Assembly (NCBI RefSeq): GCF_022601975.1
Contig: NZ_JAKVIR010000041.1
Coordinates: forward strand, 1 to 39,148
DNA from: Pontibacter sp. E15-1
Lineage (GTDB): Bacteria; Bacteroidota; Bacteroidia; Cytophagales; Hymenobacteraceae
Direction: 5' to 3'
DNA length: 39,148 nt
This document shows, one piece after another, positions 1-8,897 of this stretch. Every line of letters begins with the position of its first letter. Within the stretch, counting starts at the first letter, position 1. The notes under the pieces were generated by a model, which saw only the letters and a list, made by a program, of their open reading frames with translations, was not told the origin of the DNA and made no database searches. The position numbers and the translations under genes are program-made.

Positions 1-497
1 CATTTTGCCTCTTGCTTTTCAGTAAAAGGATTTTAAAACACTTTTAGTTCTTTAAATTAAATTGGTAGAGCACTAGTGCAGCCTTAACCGGCAGTAGTAT
101 TGCCATTCTAAAAATTGCTTTGTCTTTTGGGAATGGGAAATCATATGAATTTAGCGGTTTAGCACAGTTGCCTATTTATTACGTTATCTTTGCTTACCTA
201 TTATATGCCTTTCCTCTAAAGAACTCCAGTCTGTAAAATTAGGAAGAGAAGTTAAGTTGGAGAGTATGTGGGAGTTGTGGTTCTGATGTTGATATGGCCA
301 ATCAGTATATGGTATATAAAGCCATTGAATAACAAAGCCATAAGTGGCAGCAAAAATTTGTGCAAGAATAGAGATCCAGCAGCTAACACGGAGCATAATT
401 TAGACATTGGCTCCGCCTCGCCCAGTATATAGCACGAACACGTTATCGCTGATTAAATATAAAGCCCCTATTTAATCGGTGCTGAAATTTATAAACT
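1..497. other. Gene-poor left edge with a possible gene remnant
   Basis: There is no convincing intact gene here. On the plus strand, positions 69-236 form an open frame of about 55 codons with no ATG. It is hydrophobic near its end (residues such as LPIYYVIFAYLLYAFPL) and stops at 234-236. It reads like the C-terminal end of a small membrane protein whose beginning is lost: an in-frame stop lies at 66-68. A 70-codon minus-strand frame over 184-396 overlaps it and does not resemble a family I know. I regard this stretch as intergenic, with a probable degraded fragment. Confidence 0.3.
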
Positions 498-1001
498 ATG
501 ATTGATTCATCAAATATTTGCTTGGCTTGTGGATTGTGTTGTGACGGCACCCTGATTGGGTTTGTACAGCTCGGTCAGGAAGAACTGCCTCGACTAAAAG
601 AAATAATGGAGATAGAGGATGTAAATGGCCAGGGATTTTTTCTTCATCCTTGTGACAAATATTGTAATGGTTGCACTATTTACTCCGAAAGACCGAAACA
701 TTGTGCCAGTTTTAAATGCGGACTTTTAAAATCCGTCGAACAGAAGGAATTGGGCTTTGAGTCGGCTACTGAAATAATCAATGTAGTGAAGCAGAAAAAA
801 ATTGCCATAGAAAGACAGCTAGCAATCCTTAAAATCAACCTTAAATCCCAATCATTTTACTTTAAGATGGTCGAGTTGAAAAAGTGGTTGCATAAAAACA
901 CGTCTGCAGCGGCATCAACGCAAGACCATCTAGAATTAACATCTGAGCTCAATCAGCTCGACAGTCTGCTGTCAGAAAAATTCAATCTCTCGTTAAATTA
1001 A
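498..1001 (+). CDS. YkgJ-like cysteine-cluster protein
   Basis: This 167-residue soluble protein carries the cysteine pattern of the YkgJ/UPF0153 family. CLACGLCC lies at residues 8-15, followed by HPCDKYCNGC and then a KHCASFKCG segment. The family is thought to bind a zinc ion or an Fe-S cluster, and its biochemical role is not established. The part after about residue 85 is charged and helical and has no motif I recognise. The gene stands alone: a repeat element follows it and nothing on the same strand is close. The ATG at 498 fits because the first cysteines follow directly. Family membership is fairly sure; function is unknown. Confidence 0.8.
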   Translation: MIDSSNICLACGLCCDGTLIGFVQLGQEELPRLKEIMEIEDVNGQGFFLHPCDKYCNGCTIYSERPKHCASFKCGLLKSVEQKELGFESATEIINVVKQKKIAIERQLAILKINLKSQSFYFKMVELKKWLHKNTSAAASTQDHLELTSELNQLDSLLSEKFNLSLN

Positions 1002-1024
1002 GCGTAAGATTTTATTGATTGACG

Positions 1025-1217
1025 TTACGCAAAAGAGCAACGCCGTTCGTTAAAGTCCCCCTTTGAAGGGGGCAGGGGGATGAAAAGCATTCGGCAAGCC
1101 ACTTCCTGCTCCTAGCTTGATGAGACACAGCTTCTAAAATATTTCACATGGGGGTGTCCGCAGGGAGTGTCATCCCCCTACCCCCTTCAAAGGGGGACAA
1201 TAAAGGGCTTTGCGTAA
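1025..1217. repeat. Nested inverted-repeat element (MITE-like)
   Basis: A 29-nt arm at 1055-1083 matches the reverse complement of 1170-1198 at 28 of 29 positions. Each arm itself contains a small palindrome (CCCCCTTTGAAGGGGG). Outside these arms the element is bounded by TTACGCAAA at 1025-1033 and its exact reverse complement TTTGCGTAA at 1209-1217. ATTGAC occurs just outside on both sides (1018-1023 and 1226-1231), though not directly abutting on the right. No ORF lies inside. It could be a non-autonomous mobile element or a dispersed Bacteroidota intergenic repeat. Other copies cannot be seen in this window except a vaguely similar C-rich stretch at 20521-20570. Confidence 0.6.
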
Positions 1218-1321
1218 GAGCAGTTATTGACTGAAAAATACAGAGGATTACTTTGGTTACATACAGTTGAAATACATAATAAACAGCAGCTATCAAGGTG
1301 TATAGTACAAGCCTAAAACGA

Positions 1322-1355
1322 AAGAACCCTTTTACAAAGCCGTAAAAGGGTTCTT
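1322..1355 (-). terminator. Rho-independent terminator after the efflux operon
   Basis: There is a perfect 14-bp stem (1322-1335 with 1342-1355) and a 6-nt loop. T-rich sequence lies on both outer sides, so it may work in both directions. It lies about 60 bp past the stop of the outer-membrane channel gene, the last gene of the minus-strand efflux operon. Confidence 0.75.
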
Positions 1356-1412
1356 CAGTTTTATACCTATAAGAAGGCAGGTACGGGCGATAACAATGCC
1401 ACCGATAGCCTC

Positions 1413-2846
1413 TTAATTCCAGCCGCCACCCAAGGCCTGGTACATATGCACCGTGGCGTTTAACTGCTTCATCTTGGTTTCAATCAGCTCAAACCTCGAT
1501 TCCAGCGCGTCGCGTTGGGTCAGCAGCACTTCCATATAATCGGCTCTGGCAGACCGGAAGAGGTCGTTGGAGATGACAATGGATTGGTTGAGCGCCTGCA
1601 CCTGTTGCGACTTCAGATCGTAGCTTTTCTCCAGGTTGCTGATATTCGACAGCTGATTGGCCACCTCGATATATGCGTTCAGGATGGTTTTCTCGTAGTT
1701 ATAAACCGCCTGTATCTGCTTGGCATTGGCACTGTAATAGGTTGCTTTGATGGCATTCTTGTTGATCAAGGGGCCGGTCAAATCCCCTGCCAGCGAATAC
1801 AGCAAGGATTCTGGTGATTTCAGCAGATAGGCTGGGTTAAATGCCTGGAAACCAATGCCCGCCGTTATACCTAAAGAAGGATAAAAGTTAGCTTTGGCTA
1901 CCTGCACATCCAGTTTGGCTGCCGCCAGGTCCAGCTCGGCCTGCTTAATGTCGGGACGGTTTTCTAACAACTGAGCGGGCACACCCGCCTGAATAGCGAC
2001 AGGGGCCAAATTGTTGAAAGCCTTGGCATCCCGCGCAATGGGTTGCGGATACCTGCCCACCAGAAAGTTGATCCTGTTCTCCGTTTCCGTGATTCGCTGC
2101 TGGATATCGTACTGGAGGCTACGGGTGCTGAGCACCTGGGCTTCGAACCTGCGCACAGCCAGTTCCGTAACACGCGCCGCTTGCTTTTGCAGCTTCACAA
2201 TCTCCAGGGCATTGGTCTGGATCTCGATGTTCTGCTGCACGATATCCAACTGGTTATCCAGCGCCAAAAGCTCATAGTATGAATTGGCAATTTCGGCAAC
2301 CAGGTTCGTCACCATGAAGTTCTTGCCTTCTACAGACGACAGATACCGAAGCACCGCCGCCTCTTTCGCGTTTCGCAGCTTGTGCCATATATCCACCTCC
2401 CAGGTAGCAAAAGCGCCAGCCAGGAAATCAGGAAGGGGCTCTGGCATTTCTTTCTCCGGTTTTATGTCGGTGGTCGCCTCCATCGCCCCGATGTTGGTAT
2501 AGCGGGCTACTTTGTCAACGCCGGCAGCGCCTCTAAGGCCTACAGAAGGCAGGTACTCCCCTTTTCTGGCCCTTATCTCGTTTTGGGCCACCTGAATTTC
2601 CTGCAGCGTAATGTTCAGCTCCTGGTTGTTCTGCAGGGCGTTGTCAATCAGGGCGCTCAGGTTTGGGTCGGTAAAATATGCCTGCCACTTGCCTTTTGCA
2701 GTATTGGATGTATCCTGCGAGGTTTTATAACTAGCAGGCACTGCCGTATTCACTGATTTTTCAACTAAAGCTGGAGTTGTACAGGCCGTAAAAGTCAACG
2801 ACATGCAGGCCACTCCCAAGCCTATGGATATTATTCTTTTAAGCAT
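1413..2846 (-). CDS. RND efflux outer-membrane channel lipoprotein (NodT/OprM family)
   Basis: This is a TolC-fold outer-membrane factor of about 477 residues, the usual length for NodT/OprM proteins. It begins with a lipoprotein signal (MLKRIISIG..., lipobox LTFTAC), followed by two outer-membrane efflux repeats. Recognisable features are the LIDNALQNNQELNI segment in the first repeat and RPDIKQAELDLAAAK in the second. It would form the exit duct for the RND pump encoded just upstream. The ATG at 2846 overlaps the pump's stop codon by 8 bp, which indicates translational coupling. Another in-frame ATG lies 9 bp upstream at 2855. It is the last gene of a three-gene operon, and a strong hairpin follows. 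The substrate cannot be told from sequence. Confidence 0.92.
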   Translation of the reverse strand: MLKRIISIGLGVACMSLTFTACTTPALVEKSVNTAVPASYKTSQDTSNTAKGKWQAYFTDPNLSALIDNALQNNQELNITLQEIQVAQNEIRARKGEYLPSVGLRGAAGVDKVARYTNIGAMEATTDIKPEKEMPEPLPDFLAGAFATWEVDIWHKLRNAKEAAVLRYLSSVEGKNFMVTNLVAEIANSYYELLALDNQLDIVQQNIEIQTNALEIVKLQKQAARVTELAVRRFEAQVLSTRSLQYDIQQRITETENRINFLVGRYPQPIARDAKAFNNLAPVAIQAGVPAQLLENRPDIKQAELDLAAAKLDVQVAKANFYPSLGITAGIGFQAFNPAYLLKSPESLLYSLAGDLTGPLINKNAIKATYYSANAKQIQAVYNYEKTILNAYIEVANQLSNISNLEKSYDLKSQQVQALNQSIVISNDLFRSARADYMEVLLTQRDALESRFELIETKMKQLNATVHMYQALGGGWN

Positions 2847-5800
2847 GATGTACATAATCTTCGGTTAAAGGAACCTCGTCTTCATCTTTAATCAGGTGGC
2901 GGCCATCTGCCATGTGGGCGAATATGTAATACAACCCGGGCACGATGATGACGCCGAAAATGGTGCCGAACAACATACCCCCTAAAGCCGAGGCACCAAT
3001 GGTGCGGTTACCGATCGCGCCAGCGCCTGTGGCAATAATCAGCGGAATCAAACCGGCGATAAAGGCGAAGGAGGTCATTAGGATCGGGCGGAAACGGACT
3101 CTTGCACCCTCAATGGCAGCGTCGAATATCGTAGCCCCCTCTTGGCGCTTCTGCACAGCAAACTCTACAATAAGCACCGCGTTTTTACCCAACAGACCGA
3201 CCAGCATGATGAGGCCGATCTGGGCATATATGTTATTCTCCAGCCCCATAAGCTTCAGCAATAGAAACGAGCCAAATACCCCGACGGGCAGCGAGAACAC
3301 CACCGCCAATGGAATAATGAAACTCTCGTACTGGGCGGCCAATACCAGGTAGACAAACAGAACCACCACAATGAACACATACAGCGATTCATTGCCTCTT
3401 GTCGATTCGTCGTAAGAAAGGCCTTCCCAGGCAATGTCATACCCTCTGGGCAAGGTTTCTTTGGCCACCTCGCGCACTGCCTGGATGGCGTCGGCTGTGG
3501 TATACCCTTTCGCCGGTAAGCCCTGAATAGCCGCGGAGTTATACATGTTGAAGCGGGTTACCTCGTTAGGCCCTTGCGTTTTCTTGAGCTTCATGAAGGA
3601 TGAATAAGGCACCATTTCCCCCTGGTCATTTTTCACAAAGAGCTTCAACACATCCGAAGGAAGCCTTCTGAATTGCGGATCGGACTGCACATATACCTTG
3701 AAAAACTGGCCGAACTTGATAAAGCCCTGCTCATAGGTGCTACCAATCATGATGTTAAGGTTTTCCATTGCTTTTCCGATCGAAACCCCTTTTTGCATGG
3801 CCCGGTTATTATCTATCTCCAGTTCGTACTGCGGATAATTGGCAGCAAAGAAGGTAAACAAGCCGGAAAGCTCTTTGCGCTTGCGCAGGTTGTCCATAAA
3901 CTCCTGGTTTATTTTATCGAACTCCTGGTAGTCGGTATCGGTGGTTTTATCCAACAAACGCATCGAGAAACCTCCTGATGTACCGAAGCCCGGAATGGCT
4001 GGTGGTTCGAAGAACTCTACCACGGCGCCGAGGCCCTGCGATTTCTCCTCCAGTTCTTCCATGATTTCTTTCACGGTATGATCCCGGTCAGACCACTTTT
4101 TCAGGTTGATAAGACAAGTACCGGCATTGGAGCCTCTTCCTTCGGTCATGATCTCGTAACCGGCCAAAGAAGATACCGACTCCACACCTTCTACCTCTTC
4201 GCATATTTTCTGAAGCTTTTGCGATACCTGGTTGGTCTTCTCCAGCGTGGATCCCGGAGGTGTCTGGATGATGGCATAGATCGTCCCCTGGTCTTCGTTC
4301 GGTATAAATCCTGCCGGCAGCACTTGATTTTCGTAGAAAATGCCTAACCCGAATGCGAGGAGTATGCCGAAAGTAAGCCACCTTCTGCTGACAATTGCTG
4401 TTAGCAAGCCTACATACTTACCCGTAAGTTTATCAAAGCCTCTATTAAAGCTATCGAGCGTTCTGGTCAGCAGGTTTCTTTTCTTTTTCTTCCCGTGATT
4501 GTTCTGTAACAGCATAGCGCAAAGCACCGGCGTAAGCGTCAGGGCGATGATGGCCGATATGACAATAGAACTTGCCATGGTAATGGAGAACTGCCGGTAA
4601 AAAGTACCCACCGGACCCGTCATAAACGAGATAGGCAGGAAAACCGCTACCATAACAGCCGTAATGGCAATGATAGCGCCACTGATCTCGCCAAGCACTT
4701 TTTTAACAGCCGCATAAGGCGTTAGGTATGGCTCCTCCTCCATTTTAGCATGAACGGCTTCGACCACCACAATCGCATCATCCACCACAATACCAATTGC
4801 CAGTACAAGGGCAAAAAGCGTCACTAAGTTGATGGAAAGCCCGAAGAACTGGATCACGAAAAAGGCCCCGATCAGGGATACCGGAACCGCGAGGATGGGT
4901 ATGAGCGTAGAACGCCAATCGCCGAGGAAGATGAATACAACCAGGGCCACCAGTATAAACGCATCCCGCAGGGTATCAATCACTTGCTCTATAGAGGCAT
5001 CCAGAAACTGCGACACGTCATAGCTGATTTTATAGTCCATTCCCGGAGGGAAGGTAGCCTTCATTTCATCGAGCTGCGCTTTAACCTCTTCTATCACATC
5101 GCTGGCATTACTGCCATAGTTCTGCTTAAGTACAATGGCTGCGGATGGCTTGCCGTCGAGGTTGGAATAGATATCAAAGAACTCACTTCCGAGCTCTACC
5201 TCAGCGATATCCCCCAAGTGTATGCTTTCGCCTTTTGCGTTGGCCCGAATGATAATGCTCTTATACTCTTCCGGCTTGTTATACCGTCCTTTGTAGGTAA
5301 GCACATATTCCAGCGACTGCGCGGCTATACCGGAGCTTTGCCCCAGCCTTCCCGGCCGACCGATGATACTCTGCTCGCCCAAAGCCTCCATCACTTCTTC
5401 CACAGAAATGTTATAGGCCCGCATACGGTCAGGGTTCAGCCAAACGCGCATCGCGTAACGTCGGCTACCCAAGATCTGCGCCCTGGCCACCCCTTTGATC
5501 CGCTGTATTTCTGGGATCATCTTCACGGTGGCGTAGTTGAACAGGAACTTCTCGTCCATACTTTTCACCTTGGAATAGAGGTTGACATACATCAACATAC
5601 TCGGCTGGATGGGCGTAATCACAACCCCTTCCCGCTGCACTAATTCAGGCAGGAGCGGCATCACCTGGTCTACCCTCGTTTTCACCCGGATCACCGCATC
5701 ATTGGGGTCTGTTCCTGGTTCAAAAATCACCCTTAGGGTAGCCTCACCGGCACTGGTCGCGTCGGTGGCGATGTAGCGCATATCCTGAACGCCGTTAATG

Positions 5801-6003
5801 GCATTCTCCAGCGTGATTAGCGTGGAATTTACCAGTACATCCGCACTGGCGCCGGGGTAGGCAATAAAAATATTGACGGTTGTGGGTGCAATTTCCGGGA
5901 ACTGCGAAATCGGCAGCTTCTTGATGGCCAATGTACCCACAAACACTATCATGACCGATATCACAATCGCGAACACGGGCCTGTGTATGAATTTACTAAA
6001 CAT
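2839..6003 (-). CDS. RND multidrug efflux pump, inner-membrane permease (AcrB/MexB-like, HAE1)
   Basis: The protein has 1054 residues, typical of HAE1-family pumps such as AcrB. It has the expected N-terminal FIHRPVFAIVISVMIV helix, two large periplasmic loops and twelve membrane helices. The proton-relay pair is present in helix 4 (GIVVDDAIVVVEAVH), and the conserved lysine is present in helix 10 (LLGKNAVLIVEFA). The porter domains contain the usual AQILGSRRYAMRVWL segment. It uses the proton gradient to export drugs, detergents or other amphiphiles through the adaptor and channel encoded on either side. The adaptor gene ends 24 bp upstream and the channel gene overlaps at the end. No frameshift is seen, and no regulator is adjacent. 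Confidence 0.96.
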   Translation of the reverse strand: MFSKFIHRPVFAIVISVMIVFVGTLAIKKLPISQFPEIAPTTVNIFIAYPGASADVLVNSTLITLENAINGVQDMRYIATDATSAGEATLRVIFEPGTDPNDAVIRVKTRVDQVMPLLPELVQREGVVITPIQPSMLMYVNLYSKVKSMDEKFLFNYATVKMIPEIQRIKGVARAQILGSRRYAMRVWLNPDRMRAYNISVEEVMEALGEQSIIGRPGRLGQSSGIAAQSLEYVLTYKGRYNKPEEYKSIIIRANAKGESIHLGDIAEVELGSEFFDIYSNLDGKPSAAIVLKQNYGSNASDVIEEVKAQLDEMKATFPPGMDYKISYDVSQFLDASIEQVIDTLRDAFILVALVVFIFLGDWRSTLIPILAVPVSLIGAFFVIQFFGLSINLVTLFALVLAIGIVVDDAIVVVEAVHAKMEEEPYLTPYAAVKKVLGEISGAIIAITAVMVAVFLPISFMTGPVGTFYRQFSITMASSIVISAIIALTLTPVLCAMLLQNNHGKKKKRNLLTRTLDSFNRGFDKLTGKYVGLLTAIVSRRWLTFGILLAFGLGIFYENQVLPAGFIPNEDQGTIYAIIQTPPGSTLEKTNQVSQKLQKICEEVEGVESVSSLAGYEIMTEGRGSNAGTCLINLKKWSDRDHTVKEIMEELEEKSQGLGAVVEFFEPPAIPGFGTSGGFSMRLLDKTTDTDYQEFDKINQEFMDNLRKRKELSGLFTFFAANYPQYELEIDNNRAMQKGVSIGKAMENLNIMIGSTYEQGFIKFGQFFKVYVQSDPQFRRLPSDVLKLFVKNDQGEMVPYSSFMKLKKTQGPNEVTRFNMYNSAAIQGLPAKGYTTADAIQAVREVAKETLPRGYDIAWEGLSYDESTRGNESLYVFIVVVLFVYLVLAAQYESFIIPLAVVFSLPVGVFGSFLLLKLMGLENNIYAQIGLIMLVGLLGKNAVLIVEFAVQKRQEGATIFDAAIEGARVRFRPILMTSFAFIAGLIPLIIATGAGAIGNRTIGASALGGMLFGTIFGVIIVPGLYYIFAHMADGRHLIKDEDEVPLTEDYVHHA

Positions 6004-6027
6004 TTCTTGTCGTTTTAGGATACCTAA

Positions 6028-7116
6028 TTACTCAGCGTATAAATCCAGGTGAGCCATGACGGATTTAGGCTGCATGAAATTGTATTGAATTTTCTCCTTC
6101 TCGCGCACCAGGCGCAAGCCCTCCAGCAGGAACTTATCGTCTTTCGTGAGGCCTTTCTGCACCACATAAATGTGCGGCATTTCCGCGGCTATGGTAATTT
6201 CGCGTGATTTCAATACATTGTTTTTATCCACCACAAACACATACTTCTTGTCCATCACCTCAAAAGTGGCTTTCTGTGGTATGATTAGCGCATGGGTAAT
6301 CGGCACGCTCATGAGTATATTGCCGGTTTCGCCGTGCCGTAACAGCCCTTCCGGGTTAGGAAAAGTAGCCCGGAAGGCAATATTTCCGGTTTCATTGTCA
6401 AAATCGGCTTCAATGGTCTCGACAACTCCTGTATGTGCAAACACCTTGTTATTGGCCATCAAAAGGCTCACTTGCGCTTTCTCCTCTTTCTTGCCCGATG
6501 TTTTATAATCCAGGTATTTCGCTTCCGGCACGTTGTAATACACCCACATCTTGCTGTTGTCAGAAAGCTCCGTAAGCAGGTCGCCTTCGTCTACCAGGCT
6601 TCCCTGCCGCACATGGAAGCGGTCGATAATACCGTCGAAAGGGGCTCTGATTTCCGTGAATTGCAGGTGTACCTGCGCCAGCGATAACTCTGCCTTGGCC
6701 TTGTCGAGCTTGGCCTTGGCCATCGCCAGCTCATTCGGCGACACAACATTGCTATCGGTCAGCCTTTTGGTGTTGAGGTATTCGATTTCAGTCGCTTTTA
6801 CCTCAGCCTGTGCCTTGTGCATTTCGGCTTCGTAGAGCTTCGGCATAATCTGAAACATTAATTGTCCTGCTTTCACTGCCTGGCCTTCGTCTACAAAGAT
6901 TTTCTGCAGGTAGCCTCTTTCCATTGTCCGCACTTCGATATGGCGTATGGAACGGATCTGGGACACATACTCTTCGGTAAGGGTCGTGTCCATCACGACC
7001 GGGCTGGTGACCATAAATTTGGTTTCGGCCTCCTTTTTTTCTTCTCCTTTGGATTGGGTACAGCTTGTTTGGCACAACATGGCGCATAAGCCAAGGAGCA
7101 TGAGAATTCTCTTCAT
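6028..7116 (-). CDS. RND efflux periplasmic adaptor lipoprotein (AcrA/MexA-like)
   Basis: This is a membrane-fusion protein of 362 residues, first gene of the efflux operon. The signal peptide ends in a lipobox (LCQTSC), so it is probably anchored as a lipoprotein. Next come a lipoyl half-motif (YLQKIFVDEGQAVKAGQLMF), an alpha-hairpin of two helices rich in Ala, Glu and Lys at about residues 95-150, the second lipoyl half with RAPFDGIIDRFHVRQG, and the beta-barrel and membrane-proximal domains. It would bridge the inner-membrane pump and the outer-membrane channel. The 24-bp gap to the pump gene supports co-transcription. I saw no TetR- or AraC-type regulator next to it, and no clear promoter in the 168 bp upstream. 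Confidence 0.94.
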   Translation of the reverse strand: MKRILMLLGLCAMLCQTSCTQSKGEEKKEAETKFMVTSPVVMDTTLTEEYVSQIRSIRHIEVRTMERGYLQKIFVDEGQAVKAGQLMFQIMPKLYEAEMHKAQAEVKATEIEYLNTKRLTDSNVVSPNELAMAKAKLDKAKAELSLAQVHLQFTEIRAPFDGIIDRFHVRQGSLVDEGDLLTELSDNSKMWVYYNVPEAKYLDYKTSGKKEEKAQVSLLMANNKVFAHTGVVETIEADFDNETGNIAFRATFPNPEGLLRHGETGNILMSVPITHALIIPQKATFEVMDKKYVFVVDKNNVLKSREITIAAEMPHIYVVQKGLTKDDKFLLEGLRLVREKEKIQYNFMQPKSVMAHLDLYAE

Positions 7117-7284
7117 GGAAAATTGGTATTAAAACAATAAGAATTGATTGATGAACTCTTTGTGAAAGGTGTATATGGAACAATACACAAGCGTATCCGG
7201 TATAGCGCGAGGCTTACAGGAAATGCATCATAAAAATGAAATGAGGAAAGCCAGACAATAGGAAATTACCTGGTAAACGATAAA

Positions 7285-7713
7285 CTATACTCTAATAACC
7301 TGGAGGTTAAGATGCCATCTATAGGCTGAAAAATGGGCAAGGTACTTCGAATGGGCGAAGTATTTGGAAAGGAAGCGGAACAAATAGCCGCATATAAAGG
7401 CATAAAGGATAGCAGCAATGTAATTGGCGCTATCCAAAAAGGCCTTCAGAGAAAGTGATTCATCTTCCTCGATCTCGTATTCGGCGGTAATTAATTTCCT
7501 GTGATTTTCTTTTGCCGAACCGGATGAAGAAGTATTAAAAACAGTGGCCTCTTCGAATTGGGAGGCCCGGAAAGTAATTGTTTCTGGCTCAGCGATTTTT
7601 TCGAGGGAAGCATAAGAAGCGCTTTCCTTTGCTGCATGGGCAGATAATGGCCTGTACCCGCTTACCAGCAGGATGATCAGAGGGAGAAGATATTTCAACA
7701 CAGCCTTTATCAT
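7285..7713 (-). CDS. Small membrane protein of unknown function
   Basis: This 142-residue protein has no family I can name. It starts with a signal-like hydrophobic stretch (KAVLKYLLPLIILLVSG). An acidic, Ser-rich middle follows (about residues 30-85, including EYEIEEDESLS). Near the C terminus there is a likely transmembrane helix (YIAAILYAFICGYLFRFL). The ATG at 7713 is chosen over an upstream in-frame start because a promoter-like TTG-N20-CATCTTTG element ends just before it. That leaves a very short or absent leader. It lies on the same strand as the efflux operon's upstream side but is separated from it by about 170 bp. Confidence 0.55.
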   Translation of the reverse strand: MIKAVLKYLLPLIILLVSGYRPLSAHAAKESASYASLEKIAEPETITFRASQFEEATVFNTSSSGSAKENHRKLITAEYEIEEDESLSLKAFLDSANYIAAILYAFICGYLFRFLSKYFAHSKYLAHFSAYRWHLNLQVIRV

Positions 7714-7719
7714 CTGCCG

Positions 7720-7750
7720 CAAAGATGCATCAAGATACTTATAGAGACAA
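7720..7750 (-). promoter_or_regulatory. Bacteroidota-type promoter for the small membrane protein
   Basis: On the minus strand, TTG (plus 7748-7750) is followed after exactly 20 nt by CATCTTTG (plus 7720-7727). This is a 7/8 match to the TAnnTTTG -7 element of Bacteroidota sigma factors. The transcription start would fall at or within a few bases of the ATG at 7713. Confidence 0.4.
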
Positions 7751-7938
7751 ATCGTAAAGCTAAAATATTTGTTCAAACAGTAAACAGACATTTCTATACT
7801 TCGCCCTTGTTACGATGCAGTATAATCTGGCACTAATGCAGAGAAACTCCTCGTACTCCTTATCACACATATAATTATTTAGGATACTCAGGCGTAAAAA
7901 CATTGATCGAATCAATATAGAAACAACTCCCCTCCCAC

Positions 7939-8862
7939 TTACGCTGCTGCGCGTTTCAGCCTACAGCATTTTTTATACTTCTCGCCGCTGCCGCAGGGGC
8001 ATAGTTCGTTGCGGCGCACGCGTTTGCCGTAGGGGTTCAGCAGCTTTTTGAAGTCGATGCGGAAACGGCGCTTGATGTTTTTCTGGTGGAAGATCTTGGT
8101 GAGGAGGGTATAAAGCTCCGGGTGCTTCTCGGCCAACATATCTGGCTTTTCGAAGAAATACTCTGTAACCACCGCAAAGAACTCAGCCTCGCTGGTGGCA
8201 CCGTAGCTGTTAATGTCGGAGTCGCCCGCCTTAATTTCCTGGATGTTGCGGTACATGAGTTCCTGCCACGGCTGGATGAGTTCTTCGGGCAGGTAAGCAG
8301 CCGGTGTGCCGTCTATCTCGCCGTCGGCCTGGTCGAGCATGTGGGCAAACTCATGGATGCCCACGTTCTTGCGGTCGGCCATGTCGTTGAAACCGCGCTC
8401 CAGGGCAGGCTTAGAGAGCGTGACGTAGTGGGCGTTCTGGAAAGGGTTCACGCGGCCCAGCACCTCCGACACAGCCTCGCTTTTCTCGTCTTTATACCGT
8501 TTGATGCTTCCCGGAAACACCAGCACTTCGCCCAGGCTCTGGTACTCCCAGTCGCGAAAGCCAAAGATGGGGATGATGGCGCTCGCCCCTACCAGAATCT
8601 TGGTCACATCGTCCACCACCACGTCAATACCCGTTATCCGCTTCTCCGACAGGAAAAGCTGCAGCATCTTCTCGAAGCGCCCTTTGTCTTCCTCCGTTTT
8701 CAGGGTATGGTAAAAGCCGATCCTGTCCTGCAGGATCTTGCGCCATGCCGCCGGAAACTCAGTTGCCAGCACTTTTTTGCGTTGGCGCGTTTTGCGGGTA
8801 GCCCACGTATAAAAAAGCAGGCCAATGCCTGCAACCAGTGCAATAAAAACGAGATACCCCAT
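7939..8862 (-). CDS. M90-family zinc peptidase (MtfA-like) with C-terminal SEC-C motif
   Basis: The protein has 307 residues. An N-terminal membrane helix (residues 3-20) is followed by a basic stretch and then the MtfA/DgsA-antirepressor type domain. The zinc-binding HEFAH sits at residues 170-174. A glutamate in SEAEFFAVVTEYFF (about 225-227) is the probable third ligand. The last 20 residues form a SEC-C zinc-binding motif, CPCGSGEKYKKCC (288-300), like that at the end of SecA. In E. coli, MtfA binds the repressor Mlc and has aminopeptidase activity; whether that holds here is unknown. The membrane anchor and SEC-C tail suggest a membrane-tethered protease that docks on another protein. 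The gene starts 35 bp after the LuxE-like gene, so they are probably co-transcribed. Confidence 0.88.
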   Translation of the reverse strand: MGYLVFIALVAGIGLLFYTWATRKTRQRKKVLATEFPAAWRKILQDRIGFYHTLKTEEDKGRFEKMLQLFLSEKRITGIDVVVDDVTKILVGASAIIPIFGFRDWEYQSLGEVLVFPGSIKRYKDEKSEAVSEVLGRVNPFQNAHYVTLSKPALERGFNDMADRKNVGIHEFAHMLDQADGEIDGTPAAYLPEELIQPWQELMYRNIQEIKAGDSDINSYGATSEAEFFAVVTEYFFEKPDMLAEKHPELYTLLTKIFHQKNIKRRFRIDFKKLLNPYGKRVRRNELCPCGSGEKYKKCCRLKRAAA

Positions 8863-8897
8863 GGAGCACTTTAACGCACCGAAAAGAGGAAAGATGC

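Noticed and set aside
184..396. A 70-codon minus-strand frame at the left edge
   Set aside because: No recognisable family or promoter, and it overlaps a more natural-looking plus-strand fragment.
8086..8874. A 262-codon plus-strand open frame
   Set aside because: Antisense to the M90 peptidase, whose zinc-binding site and SEC-C tail are read on the other strand.
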